Shown: positions 16,530-25,544 of the stretch, in pieces
Layout of the letters: every line of letters begins with the position of its first letter
How positions within the stretch are numbered: the stretch's first letter is position 1
NCBI RefSeq assembly: GCF_017581965.1
Contig: NZ_JAGEVF010000011.1
Location: forward strand, 86,026-150,025
DNA: 64,000 nt
Source of the DNA: Winogradskyella pelagia
GTDB lineage: Bacteria > Bacteroidota > Bacteroidia > Flavobacteriales > Flavobacteriaceae
Direction of reading: 5' to 3'
Program-made: the position numbers and the translations under genes
The notes under the pieces: generated by a model
Databases searched by the model: none
Seen by the model: the letters and a program-made list of their open reading frames with translations, nothing else
Told to the model about the DNA's origin: nothing

Positions 16530-16563
16530 ATGTGAGATGTGAGATGTGAGATGTGAGATGTGA
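16529..16563 (+). repeat. Heptamer tandem repeat, (GATGTGA)x5, between trpG and trpD
   Basis: Five uninterrupted copies of a 7-base unit start at the last base of the trpG stop codon. The array ends 22 bases before the preferred trpD start. A copy-number change would alter spacing inside the operon without touching a coding frame. Confidence 0.9.
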
Positions 16564-16585
16564 GAATAGTAAATAGAGAATGCAT

Positions 16586-17578
16586 ATGAAAGAAATTTTA
16601 AACAGATTAATCAATCAAGAAAGTATTTCCAGTGAGGAGGCCAAATCCGTTTTAGTAAATATTTCTAATGGAGTTTACAACCAAAGCCAAATTGCTTCAT
16701 TTCTCACCGTTTATATGATGCGTAGCATAACTATAGAAGAGCTTCGCGGATTTAGGGATGCGCTACTAGAATTATGTATACCTGTGGATTTAGAAGGTAA
16801 AAACACTATTGATTTATGCGGTACTGGAGGTGATGGCAAAGACACTTTCAATATTTCTACATTATCGTCATTCGTAGCTGCGGGTGCCGGGATACAGGTT
16901 ACCAAACATGGTAATTATGGTGTGTCTTCTGCTTGTGGTTCATCCAATGTTATGGAACATTTAGGAATCAGATTTTCAAATGATATGGACTTCTTAAAAC
17001 GTAGTCTAGACAAAGCAGGGATTTGTGTTTTACATGCACCCCTTTTTCACCCTGCTATGAAGAATGTAGCACCGATACGCCGTGAACTTGGCGTAAAAAC
17101 GTTTTTCAATATGCTCGGACCAATGGTGAATCCAGCATTTCCAAAAAATCAAATGGTAGGCGTTTTTAATTTAGAGCTTTTACGTTTATATGGTTATTTG
17201 TATCAAGAAACAGATAAGAACTATGCTATAGTTCACGCTCTGGATGGCTATGATGAAATTTCATTAACAGGCAAAACCAAGGTCATATCCAACCAAGCAG
17301 AAACCTTATTTGAACCCTCAGATCTAAGAGCCGAACAAATTTCACCAAAAGATATTTATGGAGGAAATACCGTTAAGGATGCAGCAGCCATTTTTCTTAA
17401 AGTCATTAACGGAGAAGGTACCGATGCCCAAAATGATGTAGTATGTGCCAACGCGGGCTTAGCCATTGCGACCGTTAAAAATAGCTCTCATCAAGAAGGT
17501 TTTGAATTGGCTAAAGACTCCTTATTTAGTGGTAAAGCAAAACAGAGTTTAGACACTTTAATAGAACTAAGTCGATGA
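16586..17578 (+). CDS. trpD: Anthranilate phosphoribosyltransferase
   Basis: Transfers phosphoribose from PRPP to anthranilate. The PRPP-binding GTGGDGKDTFNIST segment (about residues 76-89) and the anthranilate-site KHGNYGVSSACGSSNVMEHLG follow in the family order, and the NMLGPMVNP loop is also intact. The ATG at 16586 is preferred over one two codons earlier because it begins MKEILNRLI. The 330-residue protein overlaps the following trpC by 4 bases (ATGA). Confidence 0.95.
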   Translation: MKEILNRLINQESISSEEAKSVLVNISNGVYNQSQIASFLTVYMMRSITIEELRGFRDALLELCIPVDLEGKNTIDLCGTGGDGKDTFNISTLSSFVAAGAGIQVTKHGNYGVSSACGSSNVMEHLGIRFSNDMDFLKRSLDKAGICVLHAPLFHPAMKNVAPIRRELGVKTFFNMLGPMVNPAFPKNQMVGVFNLELLRLYGYLYQETDKNYAIVHALDGYDEISLTGKTKVISNQAETLFEPSDLRAEQISPKDIYGGNTVKDAAAIFLKVINGEGTDAQNDVVCANAGLAIATVKNSSHQEGFELAKDSLFSGKAKQSLDTLIELSR

Positions 17579-18360
17579 ATATTTTAGATAAAATAGTATT
17601 TGATAAGAAGAAGGAGGTCGTTTTGCGTAAATCTATAATACCAATGTCGCAACTCGAATCTTCAGTGCTTTTCGACCGGGATACGTTTTCACTTTCAGAC
17701 CGGTTGCGGCAAAGTACATATGGCATTATTGCGGAACACAAGCGTCGCTCCCCTTCAAAATCAATTATCAATCAAGACCTCAATATTCAAGATGTCGCCT
17801 CAGGTTATGAAGACGCAGGTGTTTGTGGTATGTCTGTACTTACCGACGGCAAATATTTTGGCGGTAGCCTAGACGACTTAATTGTAGCTAGAGCCAGTTG
17901 TAATTTACCCTTGTTGCGTAAAGAATTTATCATTGACGACTATCAAATTATAGAAGCAAAAGCTTATGGCGCTGATGTTATTTTGCTCATTGCTGCTATT
18001 CTAACAAGAACTGAAATAAAGCAATTTTCAGAATTGGCAAAAAGCCTAAATTTAAATGTGCTTTTAGAGGTTCATAACGAAGAAGAACTTCATAAATCTA
18101 TAATGCCAAGCATAGATATGCTCGGTGTAAATAATCGCGATTTAAAGACGTTTACAGTAAGCTTAGAGACCTCAAAATTGCTGAGTGATAAAATTCCTGA
18201 TGAATTTGTAAAAGTTTCTGAAAGCGGAATAAGTTCTGTTGCAGCCATTAAAGAACTTCGACCTTATGGATATAAAGGGTTTTTGATAGGGGAAAATTTC
18301 ATGAAAACGGACAATCCAGGACAAGAGGCTACCAATTTTATTAAGCAGATAGAACCATGA
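17575..18360 (+). CDS. trpC: Indole-3-glycerol-phosphate synthase
   Basis: Converts CdRP to indole-3-glycerol phosphate with loss of CO2. The TIM-barrel motifs are present: IAEHKRRSPSKSII (catalytic Lys), LTDGKYFGGS, LLRKEFIIDDYQI, LEVHNEEEL, LGVNNRDLKTF and VSESGI. The length of 261 residues is normal for a monofunctional TrpC. Four-base ATGA overlaps occur on both sides, with trpD and with trpF, implying coupled translation. Confidence 0.95.
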   Translation: MNILDKIVFDKKKEVVLRKSIIPMSQLESSVLFDRDTFSLSDRLRQSTYGIIAEHKRRSPSKSIINQDLNIQDVASGYEDAGVCGMSVLTDGKYFGGSLDDLIVARASCNLPLLRKEFIIDDYQIIEAKAYGADVILLIAAILTRTEIKQFSELAKSLNLNVLLEVHNEEELHKSIMPSIDMLGVNNRDLKTFTVSLETSKLLSDKIPDEFVKVSESGISSVAAIKELRPYGYKGFLIGENFMKTDNPGQEATNFIKQIEP

Positions 18361-18989
18361 AGTTAAAAGTTTGCGGCATGAAATATCAGGATAATATAGA
18401 AGCGGTGGCTAGCTTGCAACCAGACTTTATGGGCTTTATATTTTATAATAAGTCCTCGCGTTATTTTGAAGGGCAAATTCCTGAAATTTCAAAATCCATA
18501 AAAAAGGTTGGTGTTTTTGTAGATGAAAAAGTAGAAGCTATTGTAGATAAAATTGAAAAGTATAACCTCGACGCTTTGCAACTACATGGTCATGAATCAC
18601 CTGAAATTTGCAAACTACTTAAGTCTACAAACAAAGAAATCATTAAGGTTTTTTCTATTAAAGATGAATTTGATTTTTCTGTTTTAAACAACTATGAAGA
18701 TGTTTGTGATTACTTCCTATTTGATACTAAGGGAAAATTACCGGGTGGAAATGGCTATACCTTTAATTGGGATGTCTTAAAAGACTACCCATCAACCAAA
18801 CCCTATTTTTTAAGTGGTGGTATTGGATTAGATGAATTGAAAAAAATAAAAGAATTTAATAAAAGTACGGCCTCTAAATATTGCTTAGCAGTTGATGTAA
18901 ACAGTAAATTTGAAATTGAGGCTGGACTAAAAAATAGTGAAGAATTAAAAAAATTTAAAGCACAAATTTGTCATGTCGAACGCATGTGA
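18357..18989 (+). CDS. trpF: Phosphoribosylanthranilate isomerase
   Basis: Isomerises PRA to CdRP. The 210-residue TIM barrel begins LKVCGMKYQDNIEAV with catalytic Cys, carries GVFVDE and LQLHGHES, catalytic Asp in FDTKG, and ends with the phosphate-binding LSGGIGLDE and AVDVNSKFE. It overlaps trpC by 4 bases. The final residues (about CHVERM) are encoded inside a short dispersed repeat that follows, so the original C-terminus was probably a few residues different. Confidence 0.95.
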   Translation: MKLKVCGMKYQDNIEAVASLQPDFMGFIFYNKSSRYFEGQIPEISKSIKKVGVFVDEKVEAIVDKIEKYNLDALQLHGHESPEICKLLKSTNKEIIKVFSIKDEFDFSVLNNYEDVCDYFLFDTKGKLPGGNGYTFNWDVLKDYPSTKPYFLSGGIGLDELKKIKEFNKSTASKYCLAVDVNSKFEIEAGLKNSEELKKFKAQICHVERM

Positions 18990-19037
18990 GACCTCTCATC
19001 ACATTGAGACCTCTCAATCGCTTCGCTCATGTCAAAA
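18969..19037 (+). repeat. Dispersed intergenic repeat between trpF and trpB
   Basis: The stretch begins TGTCATGTCGAACGCATG and ends CGCTTCGCTCATGTCAAAA. It contains two direct copies of TGAGACCTCTCA (18987-18998 and 19005-19016), each able to fold on itself; the second is extended to TTGAGACCTCTCAA. It supplies the last trpF codons and its stop. It resembles repeats of the TGTCATTTCGAACG type that I recall as common between genes in Flavobacteriaceae; other copies were not searched for. Confidence 0.6.
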
Positions 19038-19049
19038 TATCAACAAACC

Positions 19050-20237
19050 ATGAAAACAACATACAACGTTAACGAAAAAGGTTATTATGGAGAGTTTGGA
19101 GGTGCATACATACCAGAAATGCTGTATCCAAATATTGAAGAATTACGCCAGAACTATCTTAAAATAACTGCTGAACCTTCGTTTCGTCAGGAGTTTCATC
19201 AACTTTTAAAAGATTATGTAGGAAGGCCTTCGCCGCTATATTTTGCAAAGCGGTTATCCGAAAAATACAACACAAAAATTTACCTCAAACGCGAAGACCT
19301 CAATCATACTGGTGCCCATAAGGTGAACAATACCATTGGGCAAATTCTACTAGCGCAACGCTTGGGAAAAACCAGAATTATCGCTGAGACTGGGGCGGGT
19401 CAACATGGTGTTGCCACAGCTACAGTTTGTGCCTTAATGGGTATAGAATGTGTTGTTTACATGGGAGAGGTGGACATTGCCAGACAAGCACCCAACGTGG
19501 CTCGTATGAAAATGCTAGGCGCCAAAGTTGTTCCGGCATTATCTGGCAGTCGTACTTTAAAAGATGCCACTAATGAAGCCATGCGCGACTGGATTAACAA
19601 TCCTTTAGATACACATTACATTGTTGGTAGTGTCGTTGGACCGCATCCTTATCCAGATATGGTGGCACGATTTCAGTCCGTGGTTTCAGAAGAAATTAAA
19701 AAGCAATTGCTAGAAAAAGAAGGCACAAAAAATCCTGATTACTTAATCGCTTGTGTTGGAGGTGGTAGTAATGCAGCCGGGACCTACTACCACTATTTAG
19801 ACAATACAGATGTAAATATTATTGCAGTTGAAGCCGCTGGGAAAGGTATCGATACTGGAGAGAGTGCAGCAACCTCTGTACTAGGAAAGGAAGGTATAAT
19901 CCACGGAAGTAAAACCTTATTGATGCAAACTGGTGATGGACAAATTACCGAACCGTATTCTATATCTGCTGGTTTAGATTATCCTGGTGTTGGCCCTATG
20001 CATGCTAATTTATATAAAACAGGTCGTGCGGAGTTTATTTCAATCACAGATGACGAAGCCATGACCGCTGGTTTAGAATTATCACAATTAGAAGGTATTA
20101 TTCCAGCTATAGAAACCTCACATGCACTAGCCGTTTTTGAGCACAAAAAATTCAAACCGGAAGATATTATTGTGTTGAATTTGTCTGGTCGTGGCGATAA
20201 AGATTTACAGAATTATATAGATTATTTCAAGCTTTAG
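19050..20237 (+). CDS. trpB: Tryptophan synthase beta chain
   Basis: PLP enzyme joining indole and serine to form tryptophan. The 395-residue protein begins [25 protein letters not shown], has the PLP lysine in HTGAHKVNN, the glycine-rich phosphate loop [11 protein letters not shown] and the conserved [12 protein letters not shown]. An ATG 7 codons upstream (19029) lies inside the intergenic repeat and yields a non-conserved extension, so 19050 is chosen. TrpA is encoded 88 bases downstream across a gap holding two short inverted repeats. Confidence 0.95.
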   Translation: MKTTYNVNEKGYYGEFGGAYIPEMLYPNIEELRQNYLKITAEPSFRQEFHQLLKDYVGRPSPLYFAKRLSEKYNTKIYLKREDLNHTGAHKVNNTIGQILLAQRLGKTRIIAETGAGQHGVATATVCALMGIECVVYMGEVDIARQAPNVARMKMLGAKVVPALSGSRTLKDATNEAMRDWINNPLDTHYIVGSVVGPHPYPDMVARFQSVVSEEIKKQLLEKEGTKNPDYLIACVGGGSNAAGTYYHYLDNTDVNIIAVEAAGKGIDTGESAATSVLGKEGIIHGSKTLLMQTGDGQITEPYSISAGLDYPGVGPMHANLYKTGRAEFISITDDEAMTAGLELSQLEGIIPAIETSHALAVFEHKKFKPEDIIVLNLSGRGDKDLQNYIDYFKL

Positions 20238-20242
20238 CTTGA

Positions 20243-20263
20243 ATGCTGGACTTGGTTCAGCAT
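20243..20263 (+). repeat. Inverted repeat in the trpB-trpA gap
   Basis: ATGCTG and CAGCAT flank a 9-base loop just after trpB. It is not followed by a T run, so it is not a terminator. A second short stem, TTCTGA/TCAGAA, occurs at 20300-20318, just before trpA. Either could act in mRNA stability or be a relic of a dispersed repeat. Confidence 0.5.
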
Positions 20264-20325
20264 CATATAAATGAAAAATCAAAGTTTAATTTAAACAGAT
20301 TCTGAAATAAAATCAGAACAAAAAA

Positions 20326-21090
20326 ATGAACAGAATAAACAATAAACTACGAGAGCATAAAAAACTCCTCTCCATATATTTTACGGCAGGATATCCCAAT
20401 CTAAACGATACCGTATCAATAATTCAAGAATTAGAACATTCTGGTATAGATATGATTGAAATAGGATTGCCTTTCAGTGATCCTTTAGCAGATGGCCCAA
20501 CCATTCAGGATAGCTCTACGAGAGCCTTAAAAAATGGTATGACGAGTGAATTACTTTTCAATCAACTAAAAGATATTCGTGAAACCGTTTCGATTCCATT
20601 AATCATTATGGGCTATTTTAATCCGATGTTGCAATATGGTGTTGAAGCCTTTTGCAAAAAATGTCAAGATGTTGGTATTGATGGTTTAATAATACCTGAT
20701 TTGCCAGTAGATGTGTATCATGACCAATACAAATCTACTTTTGAGAAATATGGCTTAGCCAACATTTTTTTAATTACACCACAAACCTCGGATGAACGTA
20801 TCCGCTTTATTGATTCGGTATCAGATGGATTTATCTACATGGTCAGTTCAGCAAGTACCACAGGCGCTAAAACAGGTTTTGGAAACGAACAAACCGACTA
20901 CTTTGAACGCATCGCTAACATGAAACTAAAGAATCCTCAGATTGTTGGCTTCGGGATCTCTAATAACGAGACATTCAAACAAGCTACCCAATATGCTAAA
21001 GGCGCAATTATTGGTAGCGCTTTTATAAAGCATCTCACAAAAAATGGTACTGAAAACGTAAGAGCATTTACAGAATTGATACTCAAGTAG
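20326..21090 (+). CDS. trpA: Tryptophan synthase alpha chain
   Basis: Cleaves indole-3-glycerol phosphate to indole, passed to TrpB. The TIM-barrel signatures are present: YFTAGYPN, catalytic Glu in IEIGLPFSDPLADGPTIQ with the second catalytic Asp, and GFIYMVSSASTTGAK with GFGI phosphate-binding segments. 254 residues is normal. It closes the complete trpEGDCFBA set; nothing indicates a gene missing from the pathway after chorismate. Confidence 0.95.
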   Translation: MNRINNKLREHKKLLSIYFTAGYPNLNDTVSIIQELEHSGIDMIEIGLPFSDPLADGPTIQDSSTRALKNGMTSELLFNQLKDIRETVSIPLIIMGYFNPMLQYGVEAFCKKCQDVGIDGLIIPDLPVDVYHDQYKSTFEKYGLANIFLITPQTSDERIRFIDSVSDGFIYMVSSASTTGAKTGFGNEQTDYFERIANMKLKNPQIVGFGISNNETFKQATQYAKGAIIGSAFIKHLTKNGTENVRAFTELILK

Positions 21091-21190
21091 TATTATGTTT
21101 TTTTAACATAACCAACTATTTTCTTTAGAAGGCCTTATGACATAAATTGAGACATTTTCATTACTTTATAGATGAATAAAAAAATAAAAC

Positions 21191-21337
21191 ATGGGAATAT
21201 TTGAAGATAATAGAAAATTTAAACGAACTAAAGAACAGAACAATCCTGTTAATCCAAATGGTATTGCAAAAAAATCAAATACAAATGAGTTTGATATTGA
21301 TAAAGACACCATTAAAAATCAACAGAACAAAAAATAA
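21191..21337 (+). CDS. Small hydrophilic protein, 48 residues
   Basis: A short ORF between trpA and a small membrane-protein gene: MGIFEDNRKFKR, then an Asn- and Lys-rich body ending NQQNKK. It lacks a signal peptide, membrane helix or recognised domain. Support comes from a clean ATG-to-TAA frame and from filling a gap with no other candidate. Function unknown. Confidence 0.45.
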   Translation: MGIFEDNRKFKRTKEQNNPVNPNGIAKKSNTNEFDIDKDTIKNQQNKK

Positions 21338-21372
21338 AAGGTTCTAACGACCAAACACAAAAAGTCTATTCG

Positions 21373-21380
21373 TAAATTTG
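21373..21380 (+). promoter_or_regulatory. Possible -7 promoter box before the small membrane protein gene
   Basis: TAAATTTG matches TAnnTTTG, 17 bases before the ATG at 21398. No clear TTTG element lies at the right distance upstream, so this is weak. Confidence 0.3.
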
Positions 21381-21397
21381 AAGAGACTTTTCAGTTT

Positions 21398-21625
21398 ATG
21401 AAAAACCTTCTAAATGATTGGCGCATTGTAATGCTCTTGTGCTTAACACTGGGTTTGGCACCATTCTTCCCTGAGCCACATTTATTCGGAAAACTAATGT
21501 GGATAGCAGGAGGCGCAAAAGGCATGCAACCTATGGATTATTTTGATTTGGTGCTTCACGGTTTCCCTTTTATTTTGCTCTTAAGGCTCCTTATACGTTC
21601 ATTACTAAAGTTAAAGAAAACCTAA
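21398..21625 (+). CDS. Small two-helix membrane protein
   Basis: A 75-residue protein with a hydrophobic N-terminal helix (about 10-25) and a second hydrophobic segment near the C-terminus (about 52-68), joined by a loop with FPEPHLFGKLMWIAGGAKGM. I have the impression of a conserved short flavobacterial protein but cannot name a function. It is independently placed, with its own possible -7 box, and not close enough to the next gene for obvious coupling. Confidence 0.65.
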   Translation: MKNLLNDWRIVMLLCLTLGLAPFFPEPHLFGKLMWIAGGAKGMQPMDYFDLVLHGFPFILLLRLLIRSLLKLKKT

Positions 21626-21699
21626 ATTAACTTCTTTCATTAAACCTTGGTGTTTGCGCTAAGTCCTAGTACTGTTCATTAATTAAAAAATACAAAATT

Positions 21700-22023
21700 A
21701 TGATTTCAAAAACAGTAAAAGTTAGTTGTATTGTCGTTGCCTTACTAGGATCTTTTTTAGCAGAAGCACAACAAGAACGCAAACGTAGACCAAATCCAAA
21801 AACTATTTTAGCTAAAATGGATACCGATGAAAACGGTTTGGTGTCACTAGACGAATTTAAGGCCGCACCAATGAATGAAGATTTTAAGATTGAGGTGGTT
21901 GAAAAACGATTTAAAAAAATGGATGAGGATGAAAGTGGCGAAGTCGATTTAGAAGAGCTCAAAAAAGCGATGAAACATATGAAACGACGTGGAAGATCTC
22001 ACCAAGGTCCAAAAGACCATTAA
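21700..22023 (+). CDS. Exported EF-hand calcium-binding protein
   Basis: Secreted protein of 107 residues with a signal peptide (1-23, cleavage near AEAQ) and two EF-hand loops: Asp41 to Glu52 (DTDENGLVSLDE) and Asp75 to Glu86 (DEDESGEVDLEE). Both have ligands at positions 1, 3, 5, 9 and 12 and Gly at 6, so calcium binding is likely. The tail is basic and His-containing. A strong terminator follows directly, so it forms a single-gene unit. Confidence 0.85.
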   Translation: MISKTVKVSCIVVALLGSFLAEAQQERKRRPNPKTILAKMDTDENGLVSLDEFKAAPMNEDFKIEVVEKRFKKMDEDESGEVDLEELKKAMKHMKRRGRSHQGPKDH

Positions 22024-22026
22024 CTC

Positions 22027-22058
22027 AAAAATCCTTCAGAAAAACTGAAGGATTTTTT
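22027..22058 (+). terminator. Rho-independent terminator after the EF-hand gene
   Basis: An A-rich stem with core ATCCTTCAG/CTGAAGGAT and a 5-base loop is followed by TTTTTT. It begins 4 bases after the stop codon. Confidence 0.88.
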
Positions 22059-22095
22059 ATTTCTGACTAATTCTGATTTTCCTGCTTTAATTCGA

Positions 22096-22103
22096 TATAT
22101 TTG
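22096..22103 (+). promoter_or_regulatory. -7 promoter box before the esterase gene
   Basis: TATATTTG is an exact TAnnTTTG match 43 bases before the ATG at 22147. The expected upstream TTTG is not clear. Confidence 0.4.
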
Positions 22104-22146
22104 ATAGTGTCTGTTGTAGTCTCAAAATATTCACATTAAGGTTATT

Positions 22147-23025
22147 ATGAAATACATCCTATTACTTTTTATCAGCGTTTTTCTAATTCCCAATGGCTTA
22201 TCACAAAGTAAAGTTCTGGAAAGTCTTGAGGTAGAAAGCAAGCTCCTCCAAACTACTGTAAAATATTCTGTCTATCTTCCCGAGGGATTCGAAGACACCA
22301 CAGACAAATATCCTATTGTATATCTTTTAAATGGCTTCACAGGGAACGAAACCGATTGGGTAAGAATCGGACATGTTAAAGATATAACAGATGAGCTAAT
22401 TAGAGGTAACAAAATTGAGCCTCTTGTTATTATAATGCCAGATGGTGATGATCGACTTTACATGAACAAAGATGATGGAACGTATCCTTATGAGGATATG
22501 TTTATCCAAGAATTTATGCCTTTTGTTGAAGGCAAATACAAAATTAAATCAGAAAAAAAATATAGAGGTATCAGCGGTTTGTCCATGGGTGGATCAGGCA
22601 GTTTAAAGCTGGCGTTAAAATATCATACTATTTTTGGTGCTTGTGCCGGTTTTAGTTCTGGTATAAGCACAGAGGAGGAAATCATAGCTGAGTCACAAAA
22701 TAGTTTTGACAACTATTTTGGCCGAATTTCACCTTCTGCAATTGGTGCTACGGGAGAAGCAAGATTAACACCAGCTATTAAAGAGAATAACATTTTTGAA
22801 CTTTTAAAAACAGCCGCAATTGAAGATATTAAAACCGTTAATATATATTTTGATTGTGGTGATGACGATTTTTTAGCAATTGGCAATGCCATGTTTCATG
22901 TAGAATTACGAAAAATGGGAATTCCACATGAATACCGTGTGAGAGACGGTTCCCATACATGGAATTTTTGGGTAGACTCTTTGCCTATTGGACTTGAGTT
23001 CATAAGTGATACTTTCAGAAACTGA
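22147..23025 (+). CDS. Exported alpha/beta-hydrolase, esterase D-type
   Basis: Secreted serine hydrolase with a signal peptide (1-19) and an esterase/feruloyl-esterase-like fold. The nucleophile elbow GLSMGG (about residues 144-149) holds the catalytic serine; LLNGFTGNETDW is the preceding oxyanion region; an acid and His (SHTWNFWVDSL) follow near the end. At 292 residues it is in the usual range of esterase-D-type proteins. Substrate unknown. It ends 14 bases before the yitT-like gene, so the two may be cotranscribed. Confidence 0.85.
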   Translation: MKYILLLFISVFLIPNGLSQSKVLESLEVESKLLQTTVKYSVYLPEGFEDTTDKYPIVYLLNGFTGNETDWVRIGHVKDITDELIRGNKIEPLVIIMPDGDDRLYMNKDDGTYPYEDMFIQEFMPFVEGKYKIKSEKKYRGISGLSMGGSGSLKLALKYHTIFGACAGFSSGISTEEEIIAESQNSFDNYFGRISPSAIGATGEARLTPAIKENNIFELLKTAAIEDIKTVNIYFDCGDDDFLAIGNAMFHVELRKMGIPHEYRVRDGSHTWNFWVDSLPIGLEFISDTFRN

Positions 23026-23039
23026 AACCTCAAGGCCTT

Positions 23040-23930
23040 ATGAGACATTCCAAAGCATATAACTTCCTTTCAGAATATGGACAAATAGCTCTTGGAGTAG
23101 TTCTAGCCAGTATTGGCCTTAAGGCATTTCTTTTACCAAATGGTTTCTTAGATGGTGGCGTTACTGGTATTGCCTTACTCGTTAGAACATTTGTTGATAT
23201 TAAAATCTCCTATCTCCTGATACTATTTAGTATTCCATTTCTAATTCTTGGGTTTTATACAGTATCTAAGAGAATTGTTATCAAATCAATTGTTAGCATC
23301 ATAGCACTTGCTTTATTTATACATTTCGAGAATTTTGAAACCATAACCGATGATAAATTGTTAATCTCCATATTTGGTGGTTTGTTTTTAGGTGCTGGCA
23401 TTGGAATCGCCATAAGAAATGGTTCTGTATTGGATGGCTCAGAAATTTTAGGTGTTTATGTTAACGATAGGTTTGGAATTAGTATTGGGCAGGTCATTTT
23501 ATTTTTCAACATCATTCTATTTAGTATAACAGCTTGGGTGATTTCTACGGAAGTTGCCTTATACTCTATCCTCACCTATATAGTAACAGCTAAAGTTACC
23601 GATTTAACTATCGAGGGTTTTGAAGACTTTATAGGTGTTACTATTGTGTCTAAAAAATATGAATTGATAGAAGATGCTATTCTTAAAGAATTAGGTGTTG
23701 GTATGACGCTTTATAAAGGTACTCGTGGTATTGGCAACTCTGGAAAGCGGGAAGATTTTGACATCATCCATTCTATTATTAATCGTATTGATATGAAGAA
23801 AATGCATCGCATTATCGATCATATCGATGACCAAGCATTTATTATAGAGTTCGACGTTAATAATGTAAAAGGAGGTGTCCTTAGGCATTATTTAAACAAA
23901 AAGAAAAATAAAAAACTCCCTAAAACCTAG
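23040..23930 (+). CDS. YitT-family membrane protein
   Basis: Integral membrane protein with about five to six predicted helices in the N-terminal two thirds (a DUF161-type unit, with the FLLPNGFLDGGVTGIALL motif) and a C-terminal soluble DUF2179 domain (about 200-285, GVGMTLYKGTRGIGNSGK). 296 residues matches the family. The cellular role is not established. Its TAG stop overlaps the stop of the convergent VF530-like gene. Confidence 0.9.
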   Translation: MRHSKAYNFLSEYGQIALGVVLASIGLKAFLLPNGFLDGGVTGIALLVRTFVDIKISYLLILFSIPFLILGFYTVSKRIVIKSIVSIIALALFIHFENFETITDDKLLISIFGGLFLGAGIGIAIRNGSVLDGSEILGVYVNDRFGISIGQVILFFNIILFSITAWVISTEVALYSILTYIVTAKVTDLTIEGFEDFIGVTIVSKKYELIEDAILKELGVGMTLYKGTRGIGNSGKREDFDIIHSIINRIDMKKMHRIIDHIDDQAFIIEFDVNNVKGGVLRHYLNKKKNKKLPKT

Positions 23931-24151
23931 GTTCTTTTTTCAAGCATATTTAAATACATGGCTTCCACTTTAGAGCGCGCCCACGCTGTGCGTCTTAAAA
24001 ATTTTAAACTGGATTGAACTGAAGGATTGTGGGTAAAACATCGGATGTTAATTTGATAGCCCATATACTCCCAACCATAATGAGCTTGTAACTCATTAAT
24101 AATCTGTTCTAAGGTAATGCCATGAAGTGGATTATTTGGTTGTGATGACAT
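23927..24151 (-). CDS. VF530/DUF2132-family DNA-binding protein
   Basis: A 74-residue protein matching VF530 (DUF2132), a small helical family proposed to bind DNA. The signature is NPLHGITLEQIINELQAHYGWEYMGYQINIRCFTHNPSVQSSLKFLRRTAWARSKVE. Its start codon overlaps the stop of the helicase gene by one base (TAATG), and its own stop overlaps the convergent yitT stop. Coupled translation with the helicase suggests a joint role in nucleic-acid handling, as inference. Confidence 0.88.
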   Translation of the reverse strand: MSSQPNNPLHGITLEQIINELQAHYGWEYMGYQINIRCFTHNPSVQSSLKFLRRTAWARSKVEAMYLNMLEKRT

Positions 24152-25437
24152 TACCTTCTATTACTATTTCGTCTTCGATTACGATTTCTATTTTTGTTAG
24201 AATTTTTAGAGTCACCAGAATTTCTTTGACCAGAGTTTCTGTTACGGCTTTGTTGATTTCTATTTCTGTTCTGACCTGGCTTAATTGGTACTGTGGATGC
24301 ATTAGGGTCAGGTTCAAAACCCTCTACAATTTCGACATCAATTGCCATATCAATGAGTTTCTCAATACTCCTTAGATAAGTAATCTCATCTGCACTAACT
24401 AGCGATATCGCCTCTCCGGCTGCACCAGCTCTACCTGTTCTGCCTATCCTATGTACATAATCCTCAGGGATATTAGGCAGTTCAAAATTAACTACATGTG
24501 GAAGTAACGGAATATCTAACCCTCGAGCTGCAATATCCGTAGCAACCAACACGCGTATGGTACCACTTTTAAATCCTGCTAAAGCTTTGGTTCTGGCACC
24601 TTGACTCTTATTACCATGAATTGCTAATGCCGTAATGCCAGCATTAACCATCTTCTTAGTTAATCGGTTAGCACCATGTTTTGTTCTAGTAAATACCAAA
24701 ACCTGTTTCCAATTACCTTCTGAAATAAGTTTTATAAGTAAGGCAGTCTTCTTTGTTTTTGCGACGCGATGTACCTTTTGGTTTATAATTTCAACCGCTG
24801 TATTTTCTGGTGTGGCTTCAACCTGAACTGGATTATGAAGTATGGAATATGCTAATTTTTTTATGTCTTTAGAAAAAGTGGCTGAAAACATCAGATTCTG
24901 TCTTTTTCTTGGCATCAACGTCATAATACGTTCAATATCCCTTAAAAATCCCATATCCAACATTCGGTCCGCTTCGTCTAGGACTAAAACCTCAACATGT
25001 TTTAAGGATAATACACCTTGACTCTCTAAATCAATCAAACGCCCTGGAGTGGCGACCAAAATATCTATGCCTTTTTTCAACTGAGCTACTTGAGGTCTTT
25101 GGTTAACTCCACCAAAAATAACCGTACTTCTTATATTTAAGAACTCACTGTATTCTTTGACATTAGCGTAGACTTGTGCTGCTAATTCGCGCGTTGGTGT
25201 AAGAATCAATGCGCGAATTGGTCTATAGTTTTGACTTTGATTTTCTGATAAATAGTGAAGAATGGGCAAAGTAAACCCAGCGGTTTTTCCTGTACCAGTT
25301 TGAGCTGAAGCGAGTATATCGCTGCCAGCTAAAATAGGTGGAATTGCTTTGACCTGAATTGGAGACGGTGTTTCATACCCTTTCTTTTCAACCGCTTTTA
25401 ATATGGGCTGAGATAAGCCTAATGATTTAAATGACAT
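24151..25437 (-). CDS. DEAD-box RNA helicase, RhlE type
   Basis: ATP-dependent RNA helicase of 428 residues. Q motif near residue 20 ([11 protein letters not shown]), motif [11 protein letters not shown], Ia [27 protein letters not shown], and motif [12 protein letters not shown] are all intact. The C-terminal tail from about residue 385 is Asn/Arg-rich and basic ([12 protein letters not shown] type), as in RhlE-like helicases that bind RNA nonspecifically or at cold temperature. It is translated just ahead of the VF530 gene with a 1-base stop/start overlap. Confidence 0.93.
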   Translation of the reverse strand: MSFKSLGLSQPILKAVEKKGYETPSPIQVKAIPPILAGSDILASAQTGTGKTAGFTLPILHYLSENQSQNYRPIRALILTPTRELAAQVYANVKEYSEFLNIRSTVIFGGVNQRPQVAQLKKGIDILVATPGRLIDLESQGVLSLKHVEVLVLDEADRMLDMGFLRDIERIMTLMPRKRQNLMFSATFSKDIKKLAYSILHNPVQVEATPENTAVEIINQKVHRVAKTKKTALLIKLISEGNWKQVLVFTRTKHGANRLTKKMVNAGITALAIHGNKSQGARTKALAGFKSGTIRVLVATDIAARGLDIPLLPHVVNFELPNIPEDYVHRIGRTGRAGAAGEAISLVSADEITYLRSIEKLIDMAIDVEIVEGFEPDPNASTVPIKPGQNRNRNQQSRNRNSGQRNSGDSKNSNKNRNRNRRRNSNRR

Positions 25438-25544
25438 GCATCAATATTTAGTGAAGATGACAATTCATTCGTTGAAGCTCACCTCTTTTAGTCTGGCGAA
25501 GGTAGGGCTAAATTATGTGCATACTCCTATTAAAGAAAGAAATA

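Noticed and set aside
24127..24375. Plus- and minus-strand ORFs over the end of the DEAD-box gene
   Set aside because: They are shadows of the Asn/Arg-rich helicase tail; the composition is explained by the coding frame.
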